The notes under the pieces were generated by a model, which searched no databases, was not told where the DNA came from, and was given only the letters and a program-made list of their open reading frames with translations. From Amorphophallus konjac (Eukaryota > Streptophyta > Magnoliopsida > Alismatales > Araceae), in assembly GCA_022559845.1 (NCBI GenBank), contig CM040124.1, positions 70,455,491-70,519,490 of the forward strand: DNA of 64,000 nucleotides, given 5' to 3'. This document shows positions 21,591-32,389 of this stretch, piece by piece. The position numbers were made by a program, and so were the translations under genes. Positions within the stretch are counted from its first letter, which is position 1; every line of letters starts with the position of its first letter.

Positions 21591-24500
21591 ATGCCCACCC
21601 GTGGAGGTGCCCAGTACCATCGCCCTGACACTATGGGTGAACACCGAGGTGTCAACCCGGGAGGCCGTTCCCTAGAGGACATGATAGCCCTACTCATGGA
21701 GCACATGGATAGGTCCAAGCAAACTCTTAGGGAGCATATCGAGCGTATGGAGAGCCGATTCAAAGCCATGGAGGACCGCACCGAGGCTTCTGACCGATCT
21801 GTCCAAGGTCTGGTTGGAAGGTTAGAGAGTGTGGAGAGAACCCCTCGCCGAGACCTACCCGGCATTCTCCCGGTCCCTCAGGCACATGCTACCCAGCCCA
21901 TGGCTGCTGCCCAGCCCGCGCTTGCTACCCAGCTCGCACCACCTTGGGCTGAGGAGCAACGGCAACGTGCCCCCCATTTTGAGGACTACGAGTCCGACAA
22001 CGATTATGAGGGAAATGGCCGGCACCGACATGGTCATCGACCACACAGGGATGATGAGGACGAACGGATCCTCAGAACCGTCCGTGCAGACCCTCCCTCG
22101 TTTGATGGGTCCAAACCTTTGGAACCCAAGATCTATCTTGATTGGGAGGCCAGCATGGACCGGTACTTTGAGTGGTTCGAGATGACGGACCACCGGAGGA
22201 TCATGTATGCCAAGATGAAGTTGTTAGGACAAGCACAGACTTACTGGAGCAATGTAGAGAGTTTACTCTTTCAGCGTCATGAGCCTCAGGTAGGTTCTTG
22301 GGATGAGATGAAGGACAAGCTTAGGCGTAAGTACCTTCCTGCCACGTACCGTCAGCGACTTATTGATAGGTGGCAGAGTCTCACCCAAGGGGACCGATCC
22401 GTGTCAGACTACATCGCGGAGTTTGATGAGTACTTTTTGCGATGTGGCGTTACGGAGGAGAGCACTATGCCTATATCACTCTTCCGTCGTGGTTTACGGC
22501 CCCACTACCAATATGAATTATTTCGCTGCAATGTTACCACCTTGGAAGACGCATACCAGGTTGCTCTAGAGTTGGAGCAGTTCGAGGTGGAGTTTGCTCC
22601 CGTCCAGCGCCCGGGGTTCACTTATCAGCGTGGGACCGACCCTCGTACCACACCTACCTCCTATAGCCGCTTTCCGGTGGCCCGTCCCCCGGAACCCCCT
22701 CGGCAGGACCCCACTGCTCCTAGGCTCCGCACTTTCCCTCCGAGGGACCCTCCCCCTCGCCCGCATGCACCCATCCCTGCCACTCGGCCTTATCAGCCTG
22801 CCGTACCAGCTCGGCCTCTTCTTCCTACACCCCCAGTCCATCGAGAGGACAAGGGTAAGGGTCCAATGATTGGTGGAACATCTCAGGGCAATGGGACACG
22901 AGACCGTTGCTACACTTGTGGTGGAGTTGGCCACTTTGCCAGCAAGTGTCCCACCCGGGGAGCACTTGTTATCGCCGACACACCGATCCGTGACCCCACG
23001 CCTGAGTTGGTGCCAGTCAGCTACGATCCGGACCAAGAATTGGCCGAGGAATTCTTTGACGAGTTATTGGAGGGCGAGCAGGTTGACGTCCTTGGTACCT
23101 CATATCAGGATGACGTACATTTGGGTGTAGTCAGGTGCATCCTTACCCAGCCTCAGGGGAGCGACGATTGGCGTCGCACCACCATATTCCACACATTTTG
23201 TAGGCTGGAAAGGAAAGCTTGCAAGGTGATTATAGATAGCGGGAGTTGCATCAACGCTATCTCCACAGGCACCGTCAAGCACCTTGGTTTGACACCCGTG
23301 GATCACCCTGCACCTTACAGAGTTTCTTGGGTGGATTCAACTTCCATCCCGGTCAGATTGCGGTGTCTGGTGCCGCTGCAGTTCCAGGCATACCATGATG
23401 CGATCTGGTGTGATGTACTACCTATGGAGGTGGGTAGTATCATACTTGGTAGGCCTTGGCTCTTTGACCGAGATGCCACCCTCCATGGCAGGTCGAACAC
23501 ATGGACCTTCGACCATGATGGCCACAGGATTACCCTCCACCCCGTCCAGCCGAAGGACCCATCTGTCCGAGGACCAGCTGGCCCCAGTACTGTGACCTCT
23601 CCTAGTCAAGGGAAAGTCGGTCCACCCACTTTGTCCTCGGCACGGGCTACCACCTCTTCGACTGCTCCTAGCATAGTGGATCCTCCACCCAGGAGGTTGA
23701 TGATGATCAGTCCGAGAGAGATGGAGCAGGAGGTGACCGGGGGTAACCCCATTCTAGCTGTCGTCGTCAGGGGCGTTGAGGATGTTGCCCCTAGGTCCGA
23801 GGATGAGCATTCCCCGGAGATAGCTGCAATATTGCGAGAATTCACCGATGTATTTCTCGAAGACCTCCCGGGAGGCCTTCCACCTATAAGGGATATCCAG
23901 CATGAGATCGACCTCGTCCCGGGCTCATCCTTGCCCAACCTTCCCCACTATAGGATGAGTCCCACGGACCATGCCGAGCTACAGCGGCAGGTCGAGGAGT
24001 TGATGAGTCGGGGATCTCTTCGGGACAGCAAGAGCCCTTGTGCTGTTCCTGCACTATTGGCCCCGAAGAAGAATGGCACATGGAGGATGTGCGTTGATAG
24101 CCGTGCAATCAACAAGATCACGGTGAAGTATCATTTTCCCATTCCCCGATTGGATGATTTGCTTGATATGATGTCGGGAGCCACTATCTTTTCAAAGATA
24201 GATCTTCGTAGTGACTATCACCAGGTGCGGATCAGGCCTGGGGATGAGTGGAAGACGGCATTCAAGACCAAGGATGGTCTTTATGGGTGGTTGGTTATGC
24301 CTTTTGGGCTTTCCAACGCCCCTAGTGCCTTCATGCGGTTGATGACCCAGGTCTTACGCCCTATGATAGGGGTCTTCTTGGTCGTCTACTTTGATGACAT
24401 CCTTATCTACAGTCACACTAAGGAAGATCATCTAGACCATCTTAGACAAGTCTGCATTGTGTTGAGGCGAGAAAGTTTATTCGCCAACCCAAAGAAATGT

Positions 24501-24779
24501 GCTTTCATGTCTGATCATATCACTTTTCTCGGGTTCATTTTGTCGAGAGATGGAGTCTCCGCTGACCCGGAGAAGATTAGGGCCATCAAAGAGTGGCCCG
24601 AGCCCCGCACCCTCCACGATGTCTGGAGCTTCCATGGATTAGCGACGTTCTATCGTCGCTTCATTCGTGGCTTCAGTTCTATCACTGCCCCGATCACTGA
24701 TTGCATAAAGAAGGGGGCATTCATATGGACTAAGGCTGCATCCACGACCTTTCAGGACATTAAGGAGCGCATGACCTAG
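21591..24779 (+). CDS. gag-pol: TE-D Gag-protease-reverse transcriptase ORF
   Basis: 1062 codons from ATG 21591. In order: coiled coil (about residues 25-85), retrotransposon gag domain (about 165-325, with YWSNVESLLF and WDEMKDKLRRKYLP), knuckle CYTCGGVGHFASKC (about 440), aspartic protease VIIDSGSCINAIS (about 545), and reverse transcriptase (about 820-980) with VYFDDILIYS (catalytic DD) and MPFGLSNAPSAF. It ends at TAG 24777-24779, after which the same frame continues as RNase H, so the stop is probably a point mutation. The start is chosen as the first ATG, about 250 nt after the primer site. Confidence 0.9.
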   Translation: MPTRGGAQYHRPDTMGEHRGVNPGGRSLEDMIALLMEHMDRSKQTLREHIERMESRFKAMEDRTEASDRSVQGLVGRLESVERTPRRDLPGILPVPQAHATQPMAAAQPALATQLAPPWAEEQRQRAPHFEDYESDNDYEGNGRHRHGHRPHRDDEDERILRTVRADPPSFDGSKPLEPKIYLDWEASMDRYFEWFEMTDHRRIMYAKMKLLGQAQTYWSNVESLLFQRHEPQVGSWDEMKDKLRRKYLPATYRQRLIDRWQSLTQGDRSVSDYIAEFDEYFLRCGVTEESTMPISLFRRGLRPHYQYELFRCNVTTLEDAYQVALELEQFEVEFAPVQRPGFTYQRGTDPRTTPTSYSRFPVARPPEPPRQDPTAPRLRTFPPRDPPPRPHAPIPATRPYQPAVPARPLLPTPPVHREDKGKGPMIGGTSQGNGTRDRCYTCGGVGHFASKCPTRGALVIADTPIRDPTPELVPVSYDPDQELAEEFFDELLEGEQVDVLGTSYQDDVHLGVVRCILTQPQGSDDWRRTTIFHTFCRLERKACKVIIDSGSCINAISTGTVKHLGLTPVDHPAPYRVSWVDSTSIPVRLRCLVPLQFQAYHDAIWCDVLPMEVGSIILGRPWLFDRDATLHGRSNTWTFDHDGHRITLHPVQPKDPSVRGPAGPSTVTSPSQGKVGPPTLSSARATTSSTAPSIVDPPPRRLMMISPREMEQEVTGGNPILAVVVRGVEDVAPRSEDEHSPEIAAILREFTDVFLEDLPGGLPPIRDIQHEIDLVPGSSLPNLPHYRMSPTDHAELQRQVEELMSRGSLRDSKSPCAVPALLAPKKNGTWRMCVDSRAINKITVKYHFPIPRLDDLLDMMSGATIFSKIDLRSDYHQVRIRPGDEWKTAFKTKDGLYGWLVMPFGLSNAPSAFMRLMTQVLRPMIGVFLVVYFDDILIYSHTKEDHLDHLRQVCIVLRRESLFANPKKCAFMSDHITFLGFILSRDGVSADPEKIRAIKEWPEPRTLHDVWSFHGLATFYRRFIRGFSSITAPITDCIKKGAFIWTKAASTTFQDIKERMT

Positions 24780-26252
24780 GCGCCTGTCCTTGTTTTACCT
24801 GATTTTTTTAAGGTGTTCGAGGTCACATGTGATGCTTCTGGTGTGGGTATTGGTGGCGTATTAAGTCAGGAGTCTCACCCCATTGTATTCTTTAGCGAGA
24901 AGCTTAATGATGCCAAACTACGATATTCCACATACGACAAAGAATTCTACGCAGTTGTCCAGGCATTGAGGTATTGGAGGCACTATTTGTTGCACCAGGA
25001 GTTTGTCCTCTTCTCTGACCATGAGGCCTTACGATTCCTCCATACCCAAAAGAAGCTGAATGCTCACCATAGTCGTTGGGTGGAGTATCTCCAAGAGTAC
25101 ACCTTTGTGCTCAAGCACAAAGCAGGGGCGGAGAATAAGGTCGCCGATGCACTGAGTCGTCGGGTGATGATGTTGACCACCATGAGTGTGGAGGTGGTAG
25201 GGCTAGAGAGGCTGAAGGACGCTTATGTTGACTGTCCAGACTTTGGTCCGATCTATGCCGTCCTTCAGGATGGTCCCTCGCGCGATTATAGCGAGTTTGT
25301 GTTACAGGAGGGTCACCTATTCCGGGGTGACAAGTTGTGCATCCCACGGACTTCTGTTCATGACTTTCTTATGTGGGAGATGCATGCGGGAGGTCTTACT
25401 GGCCACTTTGGTCAGAACAAGACCATAGAGGCGGTTGAGCATCGATTCTATTGGCCTAGCCTAAAGAGGGATGTTGCTCGTATTGTGGCCCAGTGTCGCA
25501 CTTGTGCTATGGACAAACAAAGGAAGCAAAGTACCGGCCTCTATACTCCCCTTCCCGTCCCGGATAGTCCATGGCAGGACATTAGCATGGACTTTGTGTT
25601 AGGATTGCCCCACACCCTCCGAAAGCATGACTCAATCTTTGTGGTTGTCGATCGGTTCTCCAAGATGGCATTATTCATTCCATGCTCCAAGACCTCGGAT
25701 GCCACTATAGTTGCCCGCCTGTTCTTCTCTCATTGTGTCTCCAGGTTTGGCCTTCCCCGTACCATAGTGTCAGATAGGGATGTACGATTCACTAGCTATT
25801 TTTGGAAAACCCTATGGCACATGATGGGCACACAATTAAAATTCTCCACTGCATATCACCCCCAGACCGATGGTCAGACTGAGGTTGTCAATAGGAGTTT
25901 GGGGGATCTTCTTAGGTGTCTTGTCCGAGATCGAGTCAGGGATTGGGATTTGGTCTTACCCTTGGCCGAGTTCGCTTATAATGATTCGGTCAATAGGTCT
26001 ACAGGTATGAGCCCCTTCGAGATTGTCACTGGCCGTAGACCTAGGAGACCCATAGACCTAGTCCCATCTCCCATCCAGTCCCGTGTGTCTGAGTCAGCCG
26101 AGTCTTTTGCTAGCCATATTAGACAGTTGCATGAGCATATTCGTCATCACATTGAGTCCAGCAACGCACGATACAAAGAATTGGCTGACGTCCATAGGCA
26201 CCACCGTGAGTTTCAGGAAGGGCGATTCTATCATGATCAGGGTCAGACCTGA
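24780..26252 (+). pseudogene. pol: TE-D RNase H and integrase
   Basis: Same frame as the upstream ORF. RNase H shows TCDASGVGIGGVLSQ, FSDHEAL and the terminal ADALSRR. The integrase zinc finger (HAGGLTGHFG, then CRTCAMDK) is followed by the DDE core: MDFVLGLP, VSDRDVRFTSYFW and HPQTDGQTEVVNR. A one-base insertion in a G run near 26219-26222 shifts the frame, giving a false stop at 26250-26252. Integrase inserts the DNA copy. Confidence 0.88.
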
Positions 26253-26856
26253 ACGGTTTCGCTCAAGAGACATGAAGAAGTTGCATGCTCACGGTGCCGG
26301 TCCCTTTCGGGTAGTGAGGCGAGTAGGATCGAATGCATATGTTGTGGACTTGCCAGAGGATTACGGGATCAGCTCTACTTTCAACGTCTCGGATCTTGTC
26401 GCTTATAGGGACCCAGCGGTGATACCCAGTGAGCCCTTTGAGCCGTCTCCACCCATTATGAGTGACACCACCCTAGAGTGTCCACCTCCAGCCTTGTTAC
26501 CTCAGCAGCGAGAGCAGATAGAATGTATACTAAATGAGCAGGTGACGACTACTCGAGGCGGAGTGTACCAGCGCTACTTGGTGCGTTGGAGGGGACGGCC
26601 CGCGTCCGATGACACCTGGATCACCCGGGCAGAGCTACAGAGGATAGATCCAGATCTGCTGGATCGGTACCAGAGCGACCCGGACCCTTACTCAACGGGG
26701 TCGAGCTTCTCCCACCCGGGGAGAATTGGTGAGGACACCAGAGCACGAGTACGGCCCGACTCAGCGAGCCGTCGATACCGGACCCGCAGCACGACTCGGT
26801 CGACATCGACATCGTTGTGGCTGGGCGACAGTATGGAGTCCCTACCTGAGTGTTGA
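26225..26856 (+). pseudogene. pol: TE-D integrase C-terminus with chromodomain
   Basis: After the frameshift this frame gives the SH3-like GPFRVVRRVGSNAYVVDLP, then a chromodomain at about 26515-26680 (YLVRWRGRP, DDTWI). Such domains are thought to guide integration by binding histone marks. The frame runs 130 bp into the 3' LTR and stops at TGA 26854-26856, so the LTR sequence may supply the protein end. Confidence 0.83.
26714..26726 (+). other. TE-D polypurine tract
   Basis: CCCGGGGAGAAT, a short purine tract immediately before the 3' LTR TG. It lies inside the coding frame. Confidence 0.65.
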
Positions 26857-28850
26857 TACTTTCCTATGTTTATTGTGAGTGTATTACCATGTATTTGCTT
26901 ATTGTGAGTGTATTAGTGTGTATTTTGTATTTTAGCTTCTAGTTGGGTCAAGATTGTAATGTGGGCTACACTTCATGTAAGGGGTCCAAATTCTAAATTG
27001 GGCCTCAAGACCATTAGGAGCCCAATTGGACTTCTACACATGTGGGCCTAAAAGGCTGGCCCGAGGCCCAAGATGGGCTTCTAGAAGACTTGGACTATTA
27101 GACCAAGGAGACAAAGGTGGAGGATGCCCCCTCCTTGTCCCCCATGCTTGTCTCCCACCCACCCTTGACCAATGTTAGTGGGTGTCCTTGGTGTTAGTGG
27201 ATGTCCTTTGGTGTTAGTGGATGTCCTTGGATCTAGATCTAGGGTTTTCATATTTACAGTCTCTTGTTGTATTTTGTGTGGAACTAATGAAAAATTCAAG
27301 AGAATTATGCTTGGTGTGCACCCCCCCTCTTTCTTCTAGTGTTCTTGGTGTTCTTTATCTCCTTCCCCCTCTCTTCTCCAGATCTAGATCTAAATCTCTC
27401 CTATCTCTCAAATCTCTTTCCCTTCTCTTCTCCCTCTACCTATTGTGAATGTCCACTGCCGCCGTCGCCGCCGTTCGTGCCGCCATCAAGCTGCCACCAC
27501 CACTTCTCCGAGTTGCTGTCCCGGATTCCGGCTAGCAAATCTGAAGCTTGAAGAGGAGGCCATAACTCCAAATCCGCCCGTTGGATCGAGCTGATATTTT
27601 GAGGGTTGGTTTCCCCATGTCTCCTACATCCCAAGTTTAAATTTCACGCTGATCAGAGTTTGTTTTCCCCCAGTCCGAGTCAGTAGTTTGTTCCCCTCAC
27701 AGTCTACCTGTGAGCAGGCCAGCGAGATAGTCTGTGGTAGGCGATTTGTCCAACCCCCAAAACGTGATCAGAATCCTACAAAAAAACTATGTGTGTCACC
27801 GTGTCCCTCCCCTCTACCCACCATAAAAATCTCAGGTCCTACTTCCTTCCTTTGATCCACGGTCAAAGCCCATAAATAGGCTGGTTCTAGTTTGCCCTGT
27901 GGATTCTGAGTTTCGGGACAGAACCATCACTCAGTTTGCAGAGCTATTCATTTCTATTCAGACCGTTGGATGGTTCTCAAACTCCAGTATATTGAATTTC
28001 TTCGAGTGCTCTTCGCAACGGTGCTAACCTCGTCTCGATCTGACGTCATGGCTGGGCGTACCGGCTGATCTCGTCGGAGCACGCAGATCTGACCAGAAGC
28101 GGAGCAGCGGGACGGCATTGGGGATTAATTCCCAATAAATTCCCCAACTCACCACCGGCGACCACCGCTCCCGGGGATCGACCCGGGGCACTCCAGGGAC
28201 TCTCCCTCCAGTCGCCGCTGCCTGAAGACGCCCGAAAGCCACTGTCCCAGTAGTCGGGCCCACTTGGAGCCTTGTGGGCCCCACATTGAGCGCCACCACC
28301 GTGCTACCCGCCACCACCCGAAACCGCACATTGCTGCCCGCCAACCCCTGAACGACGCTCCCGGATAGCTGGTTGTGGCCTTTTACCTCCCTGTGTGGAG
28401 TGGGCTGTAGTTTATTTTTACTGCTGTAATTAAATATTAGTTTGTACCGGGAGTGACGGTTCACGGCCGGGACGTCGTCGCCACGCCGTGAGCGTGGAGG
28501 TACACCCATCACTCTTATTGTCTTTCTGCTTATTTAGTATGCACTTTACTGCTGCTGCATGTGAGTAGTTATCTTTCCTAGCTAGTTTAATTTTAATCAC
28601 CGCTGTGAGTTGTGAGAGCGAAACCCGTCCCGTGACTCATTCCGAGCACGAGAGTGAGCCGACTACCCAAAGTCTCAAAGCCGGTTTCCCAACCGTGCAC
28701 GATCGTCGCGTTTCCCTTGATGGGGACGACTGTGAGTAGCGCTTCTTGTTTGGGGCAAGTTCGTCTCTTCTGGAGCTCGTCGGTGCCGCGTCGTAGTGTG
28801 TTGCTGGTCGCGTCGTCTGTCTAGTCGAGTCTCGTAGTTGTCCCGCATCA
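26727..28850 (+). repeat. TE-D 3' LTR
   Basis: Matches 19235-21328 with scattered substitutions and two small extra segments, one near 27343 and one of about 20 bp near 28795 (GTGTTGCTGGTCGCGTCGT). Followed by target duplication CAAAT. Confidence 0.93.
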
Positions 28851-29600
28851 CAAATTATCTAGATTTTGTTTGCCCTTTACAAATCTTGACAAGGTGGACT
28901 GAAGTTCAGCCACTTCTTTATCTAAACTAACATTTTTCTTTTCAAGTTCTTAATTTGTGGATTTCAAAAATTTTTCTTTAGTTTTCATTTTTTCACACAC
29001 TTTCCCCATTTCAGACATTTTGCATGATAGCTCTTCTTTGGCTTTTTCACAATCTGAAATCGTTTGTAGTAGACTTTCTTTTTCTTCCGTTACCTCAAAC
29101 CATTCCTGTTCCAATTTTTCAAACTTGACAAAGATATCTTCACGTGACAAATCATCAATTTTCTTTTTGAAAGTTTTATTTTCAGATCTAGTTTTCTTGT
29201 ATTTAGTATACAGTTTTTCATATTCAGACTCCCATTGTTCATTAGAAATAAAATCAGGGTCCGAGTTTACCTCGGTTGAGTCATCCTCATGTGCCATGAG
29301 GCACAAGCTCTCCACGAGCTCTTGTATCTCCTCATCGGACGGTTCGTCCTCTTCATCGCTCCACATGGCGACCATGGCTTTAGGCTTTCTGAAGTTATCT
29401 TTCTTGAATTTCTTCTTCAAATCTGGGCACTCTCCCCTCATGTGCTCGGGCTTCTTACATTCGTAGCATATGATGCTACTCGGCTTGCTTGACTCACCTT
29501 TGGTTTGAGTGGGCTTCCTTTGCCCCTTTCTGAAGTTGCCTTGGAAGTTTCTCTTCTTCCTCAGAAATCTTTTCACTTGGCGAGTGATCATAGCCAGTTC
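28851..29600 (-). pseudogene. gag: TE-C Gag middle part with first zinc knuckle
   Basis: The frame continues from 31315 after TE-E. It has a basic stretch (FLRKKRNFQGNFRKG), one knuckle CYECKKPEHMRGEC, an acidic stretch (WSDEEDEPSDEEIQE) and then long coiled coil. A stop closes the main ORF at 28950, and TE-D interrupts the frame at 28850. TE-B and TE-G show the same order of coiled coil and LLG-KVNFQKEG module. Confidence 0.82.
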
Positions 29601-31314
29601 TGTTGTGCCCCTATGGTCATTTGAGTCATCTTGTGGTCACTTGGGTCATTCGACATCATCTTGTGATCATTTGAGTTATTTGATATTCTTGGTTTTGATA
29701 ATGGCTAAACACTATAAGTCATTGATGTCTTACCACTATTATATGACTAAACTACTTCATGTTCTTTCATGACAAATATGCCAAGGAATGGAGTGGAGAT
29801 GGCAAAAGTGAAAGCTCAATGATTGCGCCCTCGCACGCGGATCGACCTACGCGATCATGATTTCGTGGGGGTCAAGGGGGCAGTGGCGAAAGTGAAAGCT
29901 CAAATTTAGAAATGCTCAAATGGTCTAATGCATAAACCAAACCCAAAAATACATGGAATTGATAACGACATGAATATCTTGACTTATGGATATGCTTCTT
30001 TGGGCTAACACTTCATTTGCAGGTATAGGTCTTTCCGGTCGACCAACACACCTTGGCCGGTCGACCAGATTTTCCAGGGACGAAGAACTTCAGAATTTAC
30101 AGGTTCCAGTCGACCAGTGGGTAGTGGCCGATCGACCAATTCTTCTAGAAATGAAAAACTCCAGTTTTTACAGGTTTCGGTCGACCGCCCCTAGGCGTCC
30201 GGTCGACCGGTTTTGCTAGAGATGAAAAATCAACCGACTGTAAAATTCCGGTCGACCGCCCCATGTCTTCCGGTCGACCGCCAGCCCCGAGCCAAAAAAT
30301 GTTGACTTTGTTTTCCACTTCGAGAAGAGCCCCTTTCCTTGTATTTGTTTAACCCCAAAGTCACCCAATCCCCCATGGATTGTGGATCTGGTCTGGGGGA
30401 TATCCAAGGACCATTCAAAGGTTATAAAACACACACAAGAAGGGTTGGAAACCCTAAGGCTAAGAGGGGAGATCAAAGGAGGCTGTAAGGGTGTGTTCAA
30501 GGGAGAGGAGTTCGAGTACTGTAGCTGTGAACAGCACTCTGGGAAGAAGTTCTTCATCAAATCCTCAAGTGATTCAAGCTGCTTCAAGAGGAGATCAACC
30601 CCAAGCCAAGTGAAGATAAAACTACAACCATCATCCTCTTCATCATCTCAAGGTGATCCAAAGAAGCCCATTCTCAAGGGAGATCAAATCTGCATCCTTC
30701 ATCTTCTTCATCAACTCAAGGTGATCCAAGCAAGATCTTTTCACTAGGAAGAAGATACCATTGAAGCATCAGATTCAAGCTCCAGCAATCTCAGACAAGA
30801 TCTTTTCTCCTTGAGCATATTCTATATCTTGTTTGAGTGTTTTCATATTTGTTCTTTTTCCATTTCATTCAAACATTTGAAACTGAAGATCGTCCCTACC
30901 GGTGGTTAGTAGGAAGGTAATCGAAAGTTGTCCGATCTGCGGTGATTGACGTCTCTACCGGTGGTTAGTAGGAAGGCAATCGGAGGTCTTTCCGATTTGC
31001 GGTTCAGTGTGTGGCACTAGTGGAGCCTCACCGGATTTGGTGAGGGGTGGACGTAGGACTGGGGATTCAGTTCGAACCACCTTAAAAAATTTTGTGTTGT
31101 GGTTTGCTTGTGCGATTGCTTTGTGTTAGATGCATGCTTAGGTTCAATCTCTATATTGCGTAATCATCTTGCTAAGCAATTCATTGTGTCCTTCGTTAAG
31201 TTAGTTATATTCCTCTCCTATTATCATTATCTAGCTTTAAAGAGAGGTGTTCTGTGAAAAGAGGGGCAGATCTATTCACCCCTCCCCTCTAGATCCGCTA
31301 TCCACTACTCAACA
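29601..31314 (+). mobile_element. TE-E: solo LTR of a Copia element
   Basis: A single 1714-bp LTR starts TGTTGTGCCCC and ends CTACTCAACA, with exact duplication AGTTC at 29596-29600 and 31315-31319 and no internal region. This is the usual result of recombination between two LTRs. It holds a paired dyad array (30037-30279), a TATA box (TATAAA, 30423-30428), a duplicated CTACC/GTAG hairpin segment (about 30894-30990), a CCTCACC/GGTGAGG hairpin and GGGTGGACGTAGG. The end sequences resemble TE-A. Confidence 0.92.
30037..30279 (+). repeat. 71-bp tandem repeat with paired GGTCGACC sites in TE-E U3
   Basis: Four units have exact 71-bp period. Each holds two GGTCGACC-type palindromes 22 bp apart: 30037/30059, 30108/30130, 30179/30201 and 30250/30272. 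Spacer sequence inside pairs differs while the palindromes are mostly kept. Confidence 0.92.
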
Positions 31315-32051
31315 AGTTCTTCTTCTTCGTTGCTCCCATCACTGGATTCTTCTTCTTGGGAGTCATCATCGGATTGATGAGCTCTCAATCCAATCACCTT
31401 CTTCTTCTTGATATCTTCCTCGGCTGTCCTCTTCACATTTATCTCATAGGTCATGAGTGACCCTATGAGTTCATCGAGAGTAAGTGCGGACAGATTTTTG
31501 GAGTCTTCAATGACGGTGGCCTTGGTGTGCCACGCAGGAGAGAGGGATCTTAGCATTTTTCTTACGAGCTTAGAATTAGTGTAATCTTTCCCAAGACTTT
31601 TGAGACCATTCGTGATCTCAGTTAGCCTTGCGAACATCTCTGAAATTGTCTCTTCAGGCTTCATCTTGAAGAGCTCATAATCTCGGACCAGAAGGTTGAC
31701 CTTGGTCTCCTTGACTTCGGACGTCCCCTCATATATGAGCCGCAGTTTGTCCCACATTTCTTTAGCCGAGCTGCACATGGAAACACGAGAGAATTTGCTA
31801 GGGTGTATCGCACATTTCATAATATTCATAGCATTGAAATTGATAGTGCATTTCTTAATTTCCTCGGGTGTCCATTTTTCTTCATCATTCTCGAGTTTGT
31901 AAGGACCCTTGTCCACAACTCTCCAAACTTCGTACTCTTGAGCTCTCAGAAAAACATGCATTCTATTTTTCCAGTACGAGTAGTTTGAACCATCAAAGAA
32001 AGGAGGATGGTTAATGGAGTGACCCTCGGGCATCATACCCTTGTTTTCCAT
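31315..32051 (-). pseudogene. gag: TE-C Gag N-terminus
   Basis: Starts ATG at 32051, about 50 nt after the primer site. It has the Copia gag UBN2-type pattern: PPFFDGSNYSYWKNRM, LRAQEYEVWRVV, SSAKEMWDKLRLIYEG and ETISEMFARLTEI. It is intact over about 245 codons until TE-E interrupts it. Gag forms the particle that encloses element RNA. Confidence 0.88.
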
Positions 32052-32101
32052 TGATCTGGATCTTCCTCTAGATCGTTAGATCTGTGAAAGATAGAGCCTT
32101 A

Positions 32102-32113
32102 GCTCTGATACCA
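32102..32113 (-). other. TE-C primer binding site (initiator-Met tRNA)
   Basis: Minus strand TGGTATCAGAGC lies 2 nt inside the LTR end. Confidence 0.9.
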
Positions 32114-32280
32114 ATTGAAGTCCCACGATCAATGACACCCAAGAGGGGGGGTGAATTGGGTGATGACATATTTTAAGGTCTTTCAACAATTTTAAGAAAT
32201 GTATAAAGAGCAAACAACAAACGAGAATAGATCTGATGAAATATAAAATGAATATGTCTAAATTAACCCCTATAGTAGTT

Positions 32281-32389
32281 TTTTGGTACCAGGCGGAGTC
32301 CGAGAATCTGAAGATTCTCTCACACAAGGTATTTTCCTCCCGACAGGATTGACCATGTCGATCAGAAGCCACCTTTTGATATACCAAGG
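32281..32389 (-). ncRNA. Candidate structured RNA element, copy 2 (TE-C LTR)
   Basis: In sense, 109 nt from CCTTGGTATATCAAAAGG to CTCCGCCTGGTACCAAAA. The closing stem is TTGGTA/TACCAA. Internal hairpins are CGACA/TGTCG and GAGAATC/GATTCTC with loop TTCA. Stem sequences differ from the other copies while pairing is kept. It lies in U5, so it would be in the transcript leader. Confidence 0.62.

Larger units (their letters stand above)
19235..28850 (+). mobile_element. TE-D: complete Ty3 chromovirus-type LTR retrotransposon
   Basis: LTRs of 2094 bp (left) and 2124 bp (right) flank gag, protease, reverse transcriptase, RNase H, integrase and a chromodomain. The target duplication CAAAT is exact at 19230-19234 and 28851-28855. 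Primer site, polypurine tract and gene order agree with the plus strand. One in-frame stop and one frameshift are the only clear lesions, so this is the best preserved autonomous element in the window. It lies in the gag of TE-C in the opposite orientation. Confidence 0.94.

Noticed and set aside
21829..23938. Several 60-150 codon ORFs on both strands overlapping TE-D gag-pol
   Set aside because: Shadows of the 1062-codon frame, which has the recognised domains.
30037..30279. CRISPR-like array (regular repeats with variable spacers)
   Set aside because: Repeats are 8-bp palindromes in a diverged 71-bp tandem repeat inside a plant LTR; there are no cas genes and the genome is eukaryotic.
19235..31314. 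Inserted lengths of TE-D (9621), TE-E (1719) and TE-G (9501), with duplication, are all multiples of 3
   Set aside because: The inserts contain many stops, so frame preservation has no effect; three of four is within chance.
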